From Cordia subcordata (taxonomy: Eukaryota; Streptophyta; Magnoliopsida; Boraginales; Cordiaceae), in contig JAPTOF010000011.1 in NCBI GenBank assembly GCA_028554755.1, positions 5,360,501 through 5,424,500 of the forward strand: a stretch of 64,000 nucleotides of DNA, in the 5' to 3' direction. Shown here piece after piece: positions 12,137-23,503 of the stretch. Below the pieces are notes generated by a model, which was not told where the DNA came from, did not search any database, and saw only the letters and a list, made by a program, of their open reading frames with translations. The number at the start of each line of letters is the position of its first letter. Position 1 is the stretch's first letter. Made by a program: the position numbers and the translations under genes.

Positions 12137-15100
12137 ATGAGTAATCTGAAGCTAGGGGTGGAAGTCGTGAGTGCTTATAATCTTTTGCCCAAAGATGGGC
12201 AGGGCTCATCAAGTGCATTTGTGGAACTCCACTTCGACGATCAAAAATTCCGCACCACCATCAAAGAGAAGGATCTTAATCCTGCTTGGAATGAGACATT
12301 CTACTTCAACATATCCAATCCAGATGACCTACATAATCTGACCCTTGAAGCTCGGGTCTACAATAATAGCAAAAATCCTCTTTCCAAATCCTCTCTTGGG
12401 AAAGTCCGAATAACTGGCACATCATTTGTCCCCCATTCTGATGCTGCTCTTTTCCATTACCCTTTAGAAAAGGGAAACATTTTTTCACGTGCTAGGGGAG
12501 AGCTTGGTTTGAAAGTATTTGTAACAGATGACCCTTCAATTAAGTCCTCAAACCCACTTCCTGCAATGGATTCTTCTTCACATATAGATTTGCATTCTAG
12601 TAAATCTCAAGCATCTGTCCAGGACATTCCAGAATTTATCTCGGACACAATTTCTACTGGCAAGAAGAGTTCAAGACACACAAATCACCATCTATCAAAT
12701 GCAAACCATCAGCAACAAAAGCCTCCTTCTGTTGCAGCTGCCGAGCAACCTATAAGATATGGGGTTGATCAGATGAGATCTGAGCCTCAGGGTCCAAAAG
12801 TAGTCCGCATGTTCTCAGGTCCATCCTCTCAGCCACTTGACTATGCACTGAAAGAGACAAGCCCTGTCCTTGGAGGGGGACAAGTTGTTGGAGGACGAGT
12901 TATACGATCAGACAAACCAACCAGCACTTATGACCTTGTTGAGCCTATGCAATTTCTTTTTGTACGAGTAGTGAAAGCACGACACCTCTCTTCAAAGGAT
13001 GTCACGGGGAGTCTTGACCCCTATGTTGAAGTAAGAGTTGGTAACTACAAAGGGGTTACAAGACACTTTGAGAAACAGCAAAACCCCGAGTGGAATGAAG
13101 TTTTTGCCTTTGCAAAAGAGAGGATACAGTCATCAGTCTTGGAAGTTGTAGTGAAGGATAAGGATCTGATAAAAGATGACTTGGTTGGAATTCTTCGGTT
13201 TGATATCCATGAGATTCCCAGGCGAGTTCCTCCTGATAGTCCATTGGCTCCAGAGTGGTATCGTCTAGAGAATAAGAGTGGGGAGAAAAAGAAAGGGGAA
13301 CTCATGCTTGCTGTCTGGATGGGCACGCAAGCTGATGAGGCCTTTCCTGATGCGTGGCATTCAGATGCTGCTAGCCCTCTTGATAGCTCAGTTCCCATCA
13401 CGCACATCCGCTCAAAAGTTTACCATTCGCCAAGAATCTGGTATGTCCGTGTTAATGTGATCGAGACACAGGACTTGGTCCCGGCTGAGAAGACTCGTTT
13501 CCTAAATGTTTATGTCAAGGCTCAGATAGGTAATCAGGTGTTAAAGACAAAACCAATGCAAACTCAGACTATGGGTGCTCTATGGAATGAAGATTTGATG
13601 TTTGTAACTTCTGAACCTTTTGAAGATCTTCTCATTCTTTCAGTTGAAGATCGTGTTGGCCCCAACAAAGATGAGGCCCTTGGAAAGGTCATTATACCAT
13701 TACAAACTGTTGACAAGCGTGCAGATGACCGAGTTGTTCCCTCACGTTGGTACAGCCTCCAGAAACCAGGTGCAGCTGATGTGGAAGAGAGAGAGAAAAA
13801 GAAAGATAAGTTCGCCAGCAGGCTCCATCTCCGAGTCTGCCTTGATGGTGGTTACCACGTGCTTGATGAATCAACCCACTACAGTAGTGATCTTCGTCCT
13901 ACAGCTAAACAGCTCTGGAAGTCATCACTAGGTATTCTGGAACTAGGCATCTTAAATGCCAATGGTCTCCACCCAATGAAAACAAGAGATGGTAGGGGTA
14001 CATCGGACACCTATTGTGTCGCTAAATATAGTAATAAATGGGTCCGAACAAGGACAATCATTGACAGCCTAAATCCGAAGTACAACGAGCAGTACACGTG
14101 GGAGGTTTTTGATCCAGCCACTGTCCTGACTGTTGGTGTGTTTGACAATGGCCAAGTTGGTGGTTCAAATGGTAACAAAGACCTAAAAATTGGGAAGGTT
14201 CGAATTCGAATCTCGACCCTTGAAACTGGCCGTGTTTACACACATAGATACCCGTTGCTAGTCCTGCAGCCCTTTGGTGTAAAGAAGATGGGAGAGTTGC
14301 ATCTGGCTATCCGGTTTTCGTGCACATCTTTGGTGAATTTAATGTTTCAATACTCTAAGCCACTTTTGCCCAAGATGCATTATACGATACCATTGACTAT
14401 AGGGCAGCTTGATATGTTGCGTCACCAGGCTGTCAATACAGTGGCTGCTCGTCTTAGCCGGGCTGAACCCCCTCTCAGAAAGGAAGTGGTTGAATACATG
14501 AGTGATGCAGATTCACATCTCTGGAGCATGAGGCGTAGCAAAGCAAACTTTTTCCGTCTAATGTCAGTTTTCAATGGATTATTTGCTGTGAGCAAATGGT
14601 TTGGAGAAGTCTGCACATGGAAGAATTCTGTAACAACAGCTCTAGTGCACGTCCTCTTTGTAATGCTAGTCTGTTTCCCAGAATTAATATTGCCAACAGT
14701 CTTTCTTTATATGTTTCTGATAGGGCTCTGGAACTACCGGTACCGCCCAAGATATCCGCCTCACATGAACACAAGACTGTCCTATGCTGATGCGGTGCAC
14801 CCTGATGAACTTGATGAGGAATTCGACACATTTCCTACATCAAGAAGCACAGAGCTTGTCAGAATGCGGTATGATCGCCTGAGAAGTGTGGCTGGCCGTA
14901 TTCAGTCAGTTGTGGGTGACATAGCTACACAAGGGGAGCGGGGTCAGGCACTGCTTAGTTGGCGTGACCCGCGTGCCACCACCATATTTGTGATATTCTG
15001 CCTCATTGCGGCCCTTGTACTGTATGTCACACCTTTCCAGGTGTTGACTATGTTGGCTGGATTCTACGTAATGAGGCATCCCAAGTTTCGGCATAAGTTG

Positions 15101-15160
15101 CCATCAGCTCCCCTCAACTTTTTCCGTCGACTGCCAGCCAGGACCGATAGCATGCTATGA
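12137..15160 (+). CDS. MCTP: MCTP family protein (multiple C2 domains and C-terminal transmembrane region), FTIP/QUIRKY type
   Basis: This is an uninterrupted frame of 1007 codons. I chose the ATG at 12137 (MSNLKLGVEVVSAYNL) because C2A begins there; the frame opens 15 codons upstream, but that stretch looks like leader. There are four C2 domains: C2A (residues 3-105), C2B (about 271-395, with SSKDVTGSLDPYVEVRVGN), C2C (about 433-560) and C2D (about 598-730). They are followed by the plant phosphoribosyltransferase C-terminal domain (about 850-1007) with two hydrophobic segments near 835-868 and 947-980. Acidic residues for calcium or lipid binding are clear in C2B; C2C has lost several. Known relatives anchor in the ER by the C-terminus, bind plasma-membrane lipids through C2 domains, and act at plasmodesmata in moving FT-like or other proteins or in receptor signalling. 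A coding region without introns is usual for the family. Assignment to an individual member (FTIP1, QUIRKY and so on) is not possible here. Confidence 0.95.
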   Translation: MSNLKLGVEVVSAYNLLPKDGQGSSSAFVELHFDDQKFRTTIKEKDLNPAWNETFYFNISNPDDLHNLTLEARVYNNSKNPLSKSSLGKVRITGTSFVPHSDAALFHYPLEKGNIFSRARGELGLKVFVTDDPSIKSSNPLPAMDSSSHIDLHSSKSQASVQDIPEFISDTISTGKKSSRHTNHHLSNANHQQQKPPSVAAAEQPIRYGVDQMRSEPQGPKVVRMFSGPSSQPLDYALKETSPVLGGGQVVGGRVIRSDKPTSTYDLVEPMQFLFVRVVKARHLSSKDVTGSLDPYVEVRVGNYKGVTRHFEKQQNPEWNEVFAFAKERIQSSVLEVVVKDKDLIKDDLVGILRFDIHEIPRRVPPDSPLAPEWYRLENKSGEKKKGELMLAVWMGTQADEAFPDAWHSDAASPLDSSVPITHIRSKVYHSPRIWYVRVNVIETQDLVPAEKTRFLNVYVKAQIGNQVLKTKPMQTQTMGALWNEDLMFVTSEPFEDLLILSVEDRVGPNKDEALGKVIIPLQTVDKRADDRVVPSRWYSLQKPGAADVEEREKKKDKFASRLHLRVCLDGGYHVLDESTHYSSDLRPTAKQLWKSSLGILELGILNANGLHPMKTRDGRGTSDTYCVAKYSNKWVRTRTIIDSLNPKYNEQYTWEVFDPATVLTVGVFDNGQVGGSNGNKDLKIGKVRIRISTLETGRVYTHRYPLLVLQPFGVKKMGELHLAIRFSCTSLVNLMFQYSKPLLPKMHYTIPLTIGQLDMLRHQAVNTVAARLSRAEPPLRKEVVEYMSDADSHLWSMRRSKANFFRLMSVFNGLFAVSKWFGEVCTWKNSVTTALVHVLFVMLVCFPELILPTVFLYMFLIGLWNYRYRPRYPPHMNTRLSYADAVHPDELDEEFDTFPTSRSTELVRMRYDRLRSVAGRIQSVVGDIATQGERGQALLSWRDPRATTIFVIFCLIAALVLYVTPFQVLTMLAGFYVMRHPKFRHKLPSAPLNFFRRLPARTDSML

Positions 15161-15500
15161 GTTGCCGGGCTGCTCACCTGAACTTCAGTCTGGTTCCAGA
15201 TTCTGATCTTCTTGTCTCTACATGTGCATCCCGAGTTTGCATTTATGTGTCCAGGTGAAATGTATAGTAACTTGTTTCAAGAGTACCTTGTACATCATAT
15301 CTGTTTGGCAACTTCTTTTGAAAAATCTCGTTGCTGTTGCGAGTCTCTAGTACATTTAGCTCAAATAAAACAGCATCTGTCTTACAATGTCCTTGGCTTA
15401 TTGAAGAAATGAATTTGTGTAAGTACTGCATTATTGTTGATCCACTTCGGTAAATTAAGATTTTTTGAAAAGACTAAGAAATGGTTCAATAAACTGGCAT
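15161..15500 (+). other. Probable 3' UTR of the MCTP gene
   Basis: Non-coding sequence directly after the TGA stop. Possible poly-A signals are aataaa at about 15364 and caataaa near 15488. The end is not fixed by sequence alone. Confidence 0.4.
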
Positions 15501-15825
15501 CTGGAATTTTATTCCCTCGTTTTAGTATTGGTTCTGTGATCTTGGTGAATGTCTGAAACAGTTACTTCTGTGTGGTGTAAAGCTTGCCTTCTTTGCAGTT
15601 ATTTTCAGGGTTGCATAATTCCGGAGGTGCATTCCTTGTGTCTAAGCGAGGATTCCCAAGAGCTGAATTTAATGTAATTTTTTCATATCGTTTATCATAA
15701 TTGTATTAATAATTTACAGGATAATCTTTGAGATCTGTTCCATCTTGTCTCGTAGCAATAACAAACCTCTAAGCATTAAGATTTGTGATCGATGGAAATG
15801 TAGTATGTTATGTACATATTAAGAG

Positions 15826-16052
15826 GTAAAACACAATATGATTTATCCCTCTCTGTTTTGCCGAAGTTGCATAAAATTTTTGTGATTTCAGAACTTGCTA
15901 ATACCTTTTATGTACACCAAAAATTAAGCAAGTTGTGTAAACATTATTTATAGTGTTAGGGGTTATTTGTGAGTTCTAAAACACAAAAAATTTATATATT
16001 ACTTCAACAAAACACAAAGGACAGAATGCAATTTGCTCTATTATGTGATTTT
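15826..16052. repeat. MITE with long inverted repeats
   Basis: The left arm (ttatccctctctgttttgcc, then gaagttgcataaaat) is complementary to the right arm ending aacacaaaggacagaatgca. The arms are about 70 bp each with a short AT-rich centre. It belongs to the same family as 60625-60868, 35005-35215 and 6495-6690. A 37-bp piece of the left arm, including gatttcagaacttgctaata, is repeated almost exactly at 16093-16130, so part of the arm has been duplicated downstream. Confidence 0.6.
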
Positions 16053-16817
16053 GTCATCTAAAAGTAAATTAATAAAAGGGAATTAATATATTAATTTTTG
16101 TGATTTCAGAACTTGCTAATACCTTTTATCTAAAAGTTCAAGTTTGTAATTGAAAATCTTTATATCATGTGTTTAAAAGTTGTGGTCCTGCTTCTTTCCT
16201 GGCCAATATGTTGGTTATGGTCCAATAGAGTGTTCAATGCAAAATATATAGTATGAACAGGTCGGCTTACTAAATTAATCCAGTCATATATGGATGCATG
16301 TGTATAACTAAATTTGTTCAACACTCCGTGACGATTGTTTTTTCTCAACTTTACCATCACGCCATTATAACTCAGCTACACCATAACCCAATCTCATTAT
16401 GCCTACAAGCTATCAAAGCTATGACCCATCTTTTACTTTTTTATTAACATGATAAGTTACTACATCATATAAAAATTTTATTGAATTCAATATGTTTTCT
16501 ATATTTATTTTAAGTTTTATGTAAATAATTTTAATATTATTAATCAGACGACAGTAAAATTATATTTATTTTTTATACATAATAACAATATGTAACGCTA
16601 TCAAGATAACTCATAAATGTCCAGGATAATGATGGTGTAATGTTACCTGATTAACGTATTGACATGGCCCATTTGAACACTCCGTCGAATTTCATAAAGC
16701 TGGAGCACAAATTTGGAAGCTTGCGTTGCCACAAGGTCCAAACCAGAGAATGTTTCATCCTCCATATCCATCATCAAAAATTTCAACACTATCGCAGTGA
16801 AAAAATACAGAGAAAAC
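16053..16817. other. Intergenic, no gene seen
   Basis: AT-rich apart from 16190-16420, which has mixed composition but no recognisable protein. It probably includes the old upstream region of the kiwellin-like pseudogene. Confidence 0.4.
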
Positions 16818-17316
16818 ATGAAGAGCTTCATCAGCTTTGGAGCATCACTTCTTATCATATTGATAATTCTTGTTTCTCATCCCCTGTCGAGGCTGGAGCT
16901 CACAAGGGGCAGAAAGTCACCTCAGGGACAATGCAACCAGATAAATTACTCTTGACTGTTGCAAGCAAGGCAAACTTTACACTACTCATACTAAAGCGAT
17001 TCTTCTCCTCAACAGTTTTGAAATGGGTAAAGATGGTGGTTGACTATCACAATGTGATAACAAGTATCACTTTTGATGACAAACCGATTGTTGCACTCTC
17101 AACAGGATGGTATAAAGGAGGGGCAAGGTACCATAACGATATTACCATAAGAGGGAACGGCCGGAATATAAATGCTCCATGGAACGTGATGCAGACCATG
17201 ACTATCAGCCTCCATGCCGCAATAATATTGTTGATGCATCTAAAGCCGTGTGGGAAGCCTTGGGTTTTCCTGAAGATGATTGGGGCCAGTTGGAGATAAC
17301 CTGGTCTGATGTTTAA
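16818..17316 (+). pseudogene. Kiwellin / ripening-related protein pseudogene
   Basis: From ATG at 16818 there is a signal-peptide-like start (MKSFISFGASLLIILIILV), then KSPQGQCNQINYS. A frame change is needed to continue with DCCKQGKLYTT and NSFEMGKDGG. Next come an in-frame stop, SQCDNKYHF, another frame change into DDKPIVALSTGWYKGGARY and [10 protein letters not shown], and a third into [19 protein letters not shown] and [13 protein letters not shown] ending at TAA 17314. This order matches kiwellin/grip22-like secreted proteins of the barwin-like (double-psi beta-barrel) fold. The Cys-rich segment after the CC pair and the stretch between GNGRN and HDYQ look deleted. At least three frameshifts and one stop make it a pseudogene. 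The family is apoplastic and linked to defence and ripening. Confidence 0.85.
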
Positions 17317-17723
17317 TGCTTTTTTTTTTTGTTTTTTTTAAAATCCTTTTAGTTATAAATGTACAAAATATATGTGTATTGTCCCAAAAATGTTGGTCAA
17401 TGTGTGCACAGTGGCACGAATGTGTATGACAATTAACATATGTACAAATATGAAAGCATCTGCATATTAGTACTTTCCACATTATTGTAAAATGTTATCA
17501 TAATTAAGCATGTTCCAGTGTGATTATGAGATAAATAGTTTGCCACGCTTATGTTGTCTAATTGTCTTCTTACGTTGGCAGTCAGATGTGTCATTTTAGA
17601 AATTCGTTTCCCTGAGAAAAAAATTGATTCGAACTTTCAAGCATGCCCTAGTATGCACTCATTGTACCATAGGCCTCCTATTGACCTAGTAGTATGTTCT
17701 TTTTTTTGGGGATCAGAGGTAAT
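17317..17723. other. Intergenic, nothing recognised
   Basis: AT-rich downstream sequence of the pseudogene. No further frame or repeat boundary was recognised. Confidence 0.4.
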
Positions 17724-17740
17724 TTAGTGGTACATTATTT

Positions 17741-17804
17741 TTTTTTTTTAAAAGGGTTAACCAAAGGAGAACCCCTTTCCCACCTGGCCAGAGGCCCCTT
17801 AACC
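17741..17804 (-). mobile_element. 5'-truncated SINE copy with 17-bp target-site duplication
   Basis: The 64 bp match the tail end of the SINE at 5748-6015 (poly-T, then aaaagggttaaccaaaggag and ggccagaggcccctta). The flanks ttagtggtacattattt at 17724-17740 and 17805-17821 are identical. A duplication that long, plus loss of the 5' part with the promoter, points to incomplete reverse transcription at insertion. Confidence 0.85.
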
Positions 17805-18194
17805 TTAGTGGTACATTATTTCTTTGGGTGTGCGAGGACCAGAGATTAATTTCTGAGCAGTGAAGTTATTGTATTATCGATCAGTGTTTTCTTTTAAAAA
17901 ACAAGAAAAAGAAAAAAGGAAACTCGTCTTATTTTATGCTAAAACCAGATGATCTGACAATTAGACAGAAAATAAACCTCTTTTTTGACAGACTCATGCC
18001 CAGAAATTGTTTTGCTGTTTCTGTAGGCACTATATATACACATGCATAAGAAGCCGACTTACAGAAACTATGAAAGGAGAAACTATTTCAACAATCAAAC
18101 AATCAATGCTTTGCACTTTATTTTCATAAATTAGATTAGCCTCACTGCTTTCAATAGAATAACAAGTGGTTTACTATCTTTCTTTAATAACTTA

Positions 18195-19275
18195 GGAGAC
18201 GTTTGGTTCGGGAAATGAAAAATCATTTTCAGGAATCACATTCTTGAGAATTTGATTCTTGGGAATGTGATTCCTAAAAATAATATAAAAACTGTTTGGT
18301 ATAACAAAAATATTCCTAGGAAAACTTTAGAGTGTTCCAAGAAATGTTAATTTGTTATGTTTAGTTTGAAACTAGTATTTCTAAGAACTTTGAGCTATTT
18401 TAAAAAAATGTCCCTAATTATTTAATTATTTATTTTTAATTATAATTTTATTATTTATTTCATTATTTTTAATTTTCAATTAAATATTAGTTAATTAGTT
18501 ATTATTCAATTTTAACTTGTTATTTTTAAATTAATTAATGTTTTTTTATTGAATTTATTATTTAATTAATTAATTTTTAATTAATAAATGTTAATTTTTA
18601 AATTAATTCACCTTTTCAAATAATTCATTAATTAAATAATTAATTCATTTGTTAATTATTATATTTCAATTATTATTTTATTAATTTTTAATTAATAATA
18701 TTTTATATTACTTAATTACTTATTATTTATTATTATTATTTTATTTTTTTTGTTAGTTAATTTTTAATTTTCTTTTGAATTATTATTTTTAGATTAATTA
18801 TAATATTTTTATTTTTATTTATTATATTTTAAACTTTTAATTATTTATTAATTAATTTTTAAATTATTTTTATTTTTACTTTAAGTATTTATTTTTATTT
18901 TTATTTTTTATTTTATTTATTTTTATTATAATTAATTAATTTTTTATTTTTATTTTAAATAATTTTTTATTTATTATTATTTTTTATTAATTAATTATTT
19001 TTTGTTATGTTAAATTTTTATTACACATGAGAAGATCTTAAATATTGACTTTTTTTGTATTTTTAATTTACTCAACACATTCCCATATCCCAAGAAAGTT
19101 GGATTCAATCCCTTGCTTGGGAATGAAAAATAAGCAAATCATGGGAATATTGCATTCCTAGGAATGTAATATGGTTGGGAATCATTTTTTATTCTGTGAA
19201 TCCGATGCGAGAATATCACATTCCTGAGTTTACTTTCCTATGAATCTTCCTTGATTCTGTGAACCAAACGGCCCC
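18195..19275. mobile_element. PIF/Harbinger-like non-autonomous element with TTA duplication
   Basis: The ends ggagacgtttggttcggg and (reverse complement of the right end) ggggccgtttggttcaca are inverted repeats; related ggaatgtgattcc words follow inside both. The flanking tta at 18192-18194 and 19276-19278 fits the 3-bp duplication of the PIF/Harbinger superfamily. The interior (about 18400-19030) is almost pure A/T with many ttaattaatt words and has no transposase frame. Confidence 0.65.
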
Positions 19276-19299
19276 TTAGTTCTCTTAGTTGTTTTATTG

Positions 19300-20814
19300 T
19301 CTCAAATCCTTATTGTTCTATGGAACATCTATTCTACAAGAGTATGCGATCTTCCCATTTACTTTGCGACATTCTTTTCTGGTCAATTATTATTCATCTA
19401 CTATACAACCTATAATAGGGATTCCAAACTTACCAAGAATAAAAATATCAAAGAGGCTCAATTGGGTCATGTCTATCTAGTACTATATATCGTACTAACC
19501 AACTCTAAAATGGATAAGGGGCCAGAAATATTATAGCTTACCTATAACACCCTTCCATAACCTTTCTAGAAAAAAGAATATTCCTTTGAGATAAGAACAC
19601 TCCAAATATTCTGCCTAAACGCACTTAAAATACCTTTCGTGTAGTCCCCACTTATCCAATTAAGACGTCCTCCAAATCATATTAAGAAGACCTAGATAAT
19701 TAATTCCTTTTTAATTATAAACTCAAATCTTAATCAAGTGATCTACATAACTAATTTCCTTAATTAGTTTATCCAATAGAGTAATGGCTAATGGAGGGAC
19801 CAAGAAACATAATTACCTTTAGCTCCCAAAATTATCAAAATGCCCTCGCCACTACTTGGACGACATCAAGGCCATTTTGACATTGGTCTATTTCCACCAA
19901 AAGACCAAAGCCACACTCCAAGGACAATTACTCCATATGCAGGAGTTCACTACACGAAGTAACCTCTGTCTTTTACAAATCGAGTGAAATGACCAAAATA
20001 CCCCTTGATGTATACCTGTAGTCAAGGTCGGTCCTTACATACACCATCACCTCCAAAACTACCTCTGGAATCTTGGAATCTCTAGTCCAAAGAGTAATCA
20101 CCCACTGGTCACAAATCTATTAATCTAGATAGTGACCCATAAGCCAAATGATTGATATACCTGTGAAAGTTAATATCACTAGATTTATATTTTAGATGAT
20201 CAGGTGGATAAATCCAAAGGGGCACATAAACTCAACTATTGCATACACATGTCCCAACTAATTAGAATATAATGCCCAATATACAGGGCAATTAGATCTA
20301 CTCATATTGAGATCTCTCATCCAGTAGATCAAAGTGTTGCACCCTAATTTTGTTCGTTCATCCACACATGCTCAAGGTTAAGAGCATTAGTTATTCAGAA
20401 GTAGTGAGTAACTTGTCTTTTATCTATGATTGTATGATTCTAAGAGGGCATATTCACAATGGCCTTGTCCAATGCTTGACACATGTATTAGAATCAATGT
20501 TTAGAAAGACCTTTCTATAATCGAGATGGATTATCTGTTAAGAAGACTCACCCACTACAGCCTTATTCTGGTAGAGTGCCCAACACTATTATTCGACTAT
20601 GGACCCATATCCAAAACTAGACTTGGACCTACTGTGCTTCCAACCTTACTGTGTACCCAAGTCATTGGCATATATCATTGGACTTTTACAAAATGTGTCA
20701 TACATATATACCAAAGATAATGCATGTAAAGATACTCATAAATATATACATAATGATTAATATCCAATTCAATATACATCAAAAAATAGTCCTTAGGGGA
20801 TATAGTCCCAACAT
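19300..20814 (-). mobile_element. Solo-LTR-like repeat, minus strand, related to 49759-51508
   Basis: Read on the minus strand it begins tgttgggactatatcccc at 20814. It then matches the repeat at 49759-51508 through most of its length: gtaggtccaagtctag, ttggcttatgggtc, agagattccaag, gccattactctatt and the tail with gaatattt. No gag or pol frame is present. The TG start and the length of about 1.5 kb suggest a solo LTR or a large non-coding LTR derivative. The left end is uncertain, so no target duplication could be set. Confidence 0.5.
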
Positions 20815-22485
20815 TTTAGTCAGCTAATTTTCATTTTAGTAGGGGGTGTTAGTTTGGGTGTTCTTGACATAAAGGTCAAAGTTATTTTGATCCAAAATTA
20901 GGTCAGGTCTTGCTTATCAAATGGATTAGATCTTGGTACCGTTGCATTCTTTGTTCCAATTAAATTAGTGTGGTATATTTACATTTAAAAAATGGGCTTG
21001 TGGTGAATAAGAAATTATCAATCAAAATTAGCATTTTAGCTAGTTTGGTTGTTGGGTTTCTTATGGGAAAAGTTCACATAGAAAGTTCAGAAGAATTTCT
21101 TTCACCTTATATATGGGAGCCTTTATATGTGATACTAAGAAATGACTTGGAGAGAAGACTATACATAGTGGGCTTAGTATTAAAATTACCATACACGCAT
21201 ATGCGCACGCCCGTCTGGGCCTAGTGATGCAACATAGGTATGGGTATGTCTCGAGTTTTCTCTTCGAATTAATCTTTTAGGCAAGTTCTCACTCCAAGGG
21301 GTAGAAAATTAAAGAGTCATAACCAAAATGCAATGAAGGCTTGGCTATAACCTGTCCTACATGTTGGAGCATTATGCATAAGACACATAATTTTCAAAGC
21401 TTACTAGCATACATAGCATTGCATACATAGCCTATTAGGTTCATTCGAATTTTACATTACTAGTTCATAAGCCTTAATGCAGGAGTGCTACCAATCGTCA
21501 GAGATATAGTCGTTGTATCCTGGGAGAGATACGCCAGTGTCTTTAGCACTTGTTTAAGGGTGTAAATACCTTAAGGATATCGATCTGTTTGAGCCTCGAC
21601 TTACATTGTTTAATTTATGCTTTTATTTTGTTTCTATATTGTTTTAATTTCTTTGCCAGTTTAATAATATTTCTGTTCCAATTATAGTTTGTTTATGTGG
21701 ATTCTAGTTTCATTTTATTGTAATATTTCTAACAATTTATTTGGTTGCATTAGCCAAGAGGTGGCTTTTTGACCCTTATTTTGCCACTTGGTTGGCAAGA
21801 CTGAGCTTTAACCTCTAAAAAATGAGAAACAAGAATGATCAATATAATAAAGAAGTGATGCTCCTAAGGTGAATCTCTTCATCTTTTCTCTCTTTATTAC
21901 TGCAATATTTTTCAAGTGTCTGATGATGGATGTGAAGTAGGTTTAATTGTGTGGTTTATCTCGAGTTTGTGGCAAAGCAAGAGTCTAGATTTGTGCTCAA
22001 CTTCTAAAATTTCGTAGGAGTGATCAATGGGGTCATTACAATGTCATATGTGAAGATTAGACCATTATCTTAAACATTTATGAGTTCCTCTTCATATTAT
22101 TAACTTGTTAAGTTTAGAAATTATAATGAAAAGAGTTGAGAGAGCGCAAGAATGGCGATTATATAATAGTTGCTTGAAACAATTATAGTGATTACATTAT
22201 CTAATAAACTAAAGTATCAAATGGTGATCTCTAGAACTTCTACACTAGATATCATCTTGGCTGCTGATAAAGATTTTTAGTGGTCTTTTTTTTTTTGAAT
22301 GACAAGAACCAATATTTTAAGTAGGATCATGTTATACATATTTATTCTTTTTTTTTTTTGAAAAATTGCATGATGTAGTGACGCGCTTGATGTATGAATT
22401 AGATCAATTAAAGGGCTGTACAATTCTTATGATGAAAGAACATAATAAATTTGAAACTGAAACCATCAACAAAACCAAACAATTA
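20815..22485. other. Intergenic repeat remnants, unclassified
   Basis: No coding frame is supported. 21470-21620 (gtatcctgggagagatacgc with a following T-rich stretch) has the look of an old LTR, and 21230-21380 may belong to it, but no ends or primer site are visible. 22260-22370 holds T-rich runs. Confidence 0.3.
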
Positions 22486-22489
22486 TTTG

Positions 22490-23340
22490 ACCACTTTACC
22501 AAATGTTGGAGTTAGATCTTGCTTTTCCTATTAGCATGTGAAATATAAGGCCGAAGATTTCCTAGCATATGATTTGATTGGGATTATTGTTATCCAAGTA
22601 ATGTGGTTGTGACAGTAACGTTGAGAAGGATAACAATCACGTATGGAATGTTAAATTACATGTACCCATATGACTGGTCGGATTCCAAGTTTTAGTCATT
22701 GACCTCTTTATTGCACTATTAACTACACAAAATTAACACTTTAAGTACCATATAAGAAGTTTCAATCCCATTTGTCATGCTTCTAGTATTTAAAGATAAA
22801 TCTTGAAAGAGTCATGTCACACGCCTAAAAGAAGGAAACGTTTCTTGTCATATCCCTAATAGCAACTGTGTTTCTCTATAACTATGTTTTCTTTATGTTA
22901 AACCTTAGACATAAGGTTTTTGGGCGTGAAATTCCTTTTCTCATTTATTTGGAGTAATAAATATTTTTTTCAGTAAAAAGTAATCAAGAAAATAAGAAAT
23001 ATAGAAAAATAGGCAAAAATTAAACTCGATCTTAGCCAAAAGGTCCAAAAGAAGCAAGAAATACACATGGTGATCAACTAAGGAGATAGAAAGAACAATA
23101 TTTGTTCCATATTAAAGTCAAGGATGAGTTTTATATGTGTACGTTAAAATTCGCTTATTCTTGCAACTTCCTGAGTTAGGCATACATATTCGGATTGTAA
23201 ATCATGCTTCCTACCACCTTCTCCTCCACACACACACACATACACATAGAGGTCACACGCACACTGGCACCCACATATATATGTATATATACTTGGCATG
23301 GATTGATTTACATTACATTGGTTACTAAGGGTAAAATGCA
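22490..23340 (+). repeat. Segmental duplication flank A, copy 1
   Basis: It aligns in the same direction with 59630-60495. Shared words in order include gttgagaaggataa, ttattaactacacaaaatt (with a change), agtaataaatatttttt, the U2-like segment at 23024-23054, cttattcttg, cttcct(g/a)a(g/t)attaggcata and gattta(c/c)attaca. Only substitutions and small indels separate them, plus an (AC)n/(AT)n insertion at 23225-23300. The homology ends abruptly near 23340. In the other copy it continues into the CHX promoter. Here the matching promoter end is found inverted at about 35300. Confidence 0.8.
23024..23054 (-). pseudogene. U2 snRNA 5'-end-like fragment, copy 1
   Basis: Read on the minus strand the segment resembles the conserved 5' end of U2 snRNA (ggccttttggctaagatca), with a few changes. 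The plus strand shows gatcttagccaaaagg. The match fades after about 30 nt. I see no plant snRNA upstream element or TATA box at the proper distance, so it is a fragment, not a gene. The paired copy is at 60170-60200. Confidence 0.45.
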
Positions 23341-23503
23341 TTTTACCATAGTGTTTTATAAAAGCAAATAAGATTGGCATCATTGTTACTGATGAAAGAT
23401 GGTGTTTCTTCAACCATTCTGGCTGTGTCATTGTCGTCCTAATTTTATTTTTTTGTTGTAATTGTTATGTACTTTTTGGCTCGATTACTCTGGTCTAACT
23501 ATG

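Noticed and set aside
16664..17299. A 211-codon frame over the kiwellin-like region
   Set aside because: It crosses the real gene in the wrong frame for much of its length; the kiwellin motifs lie in other frames with stops between them.
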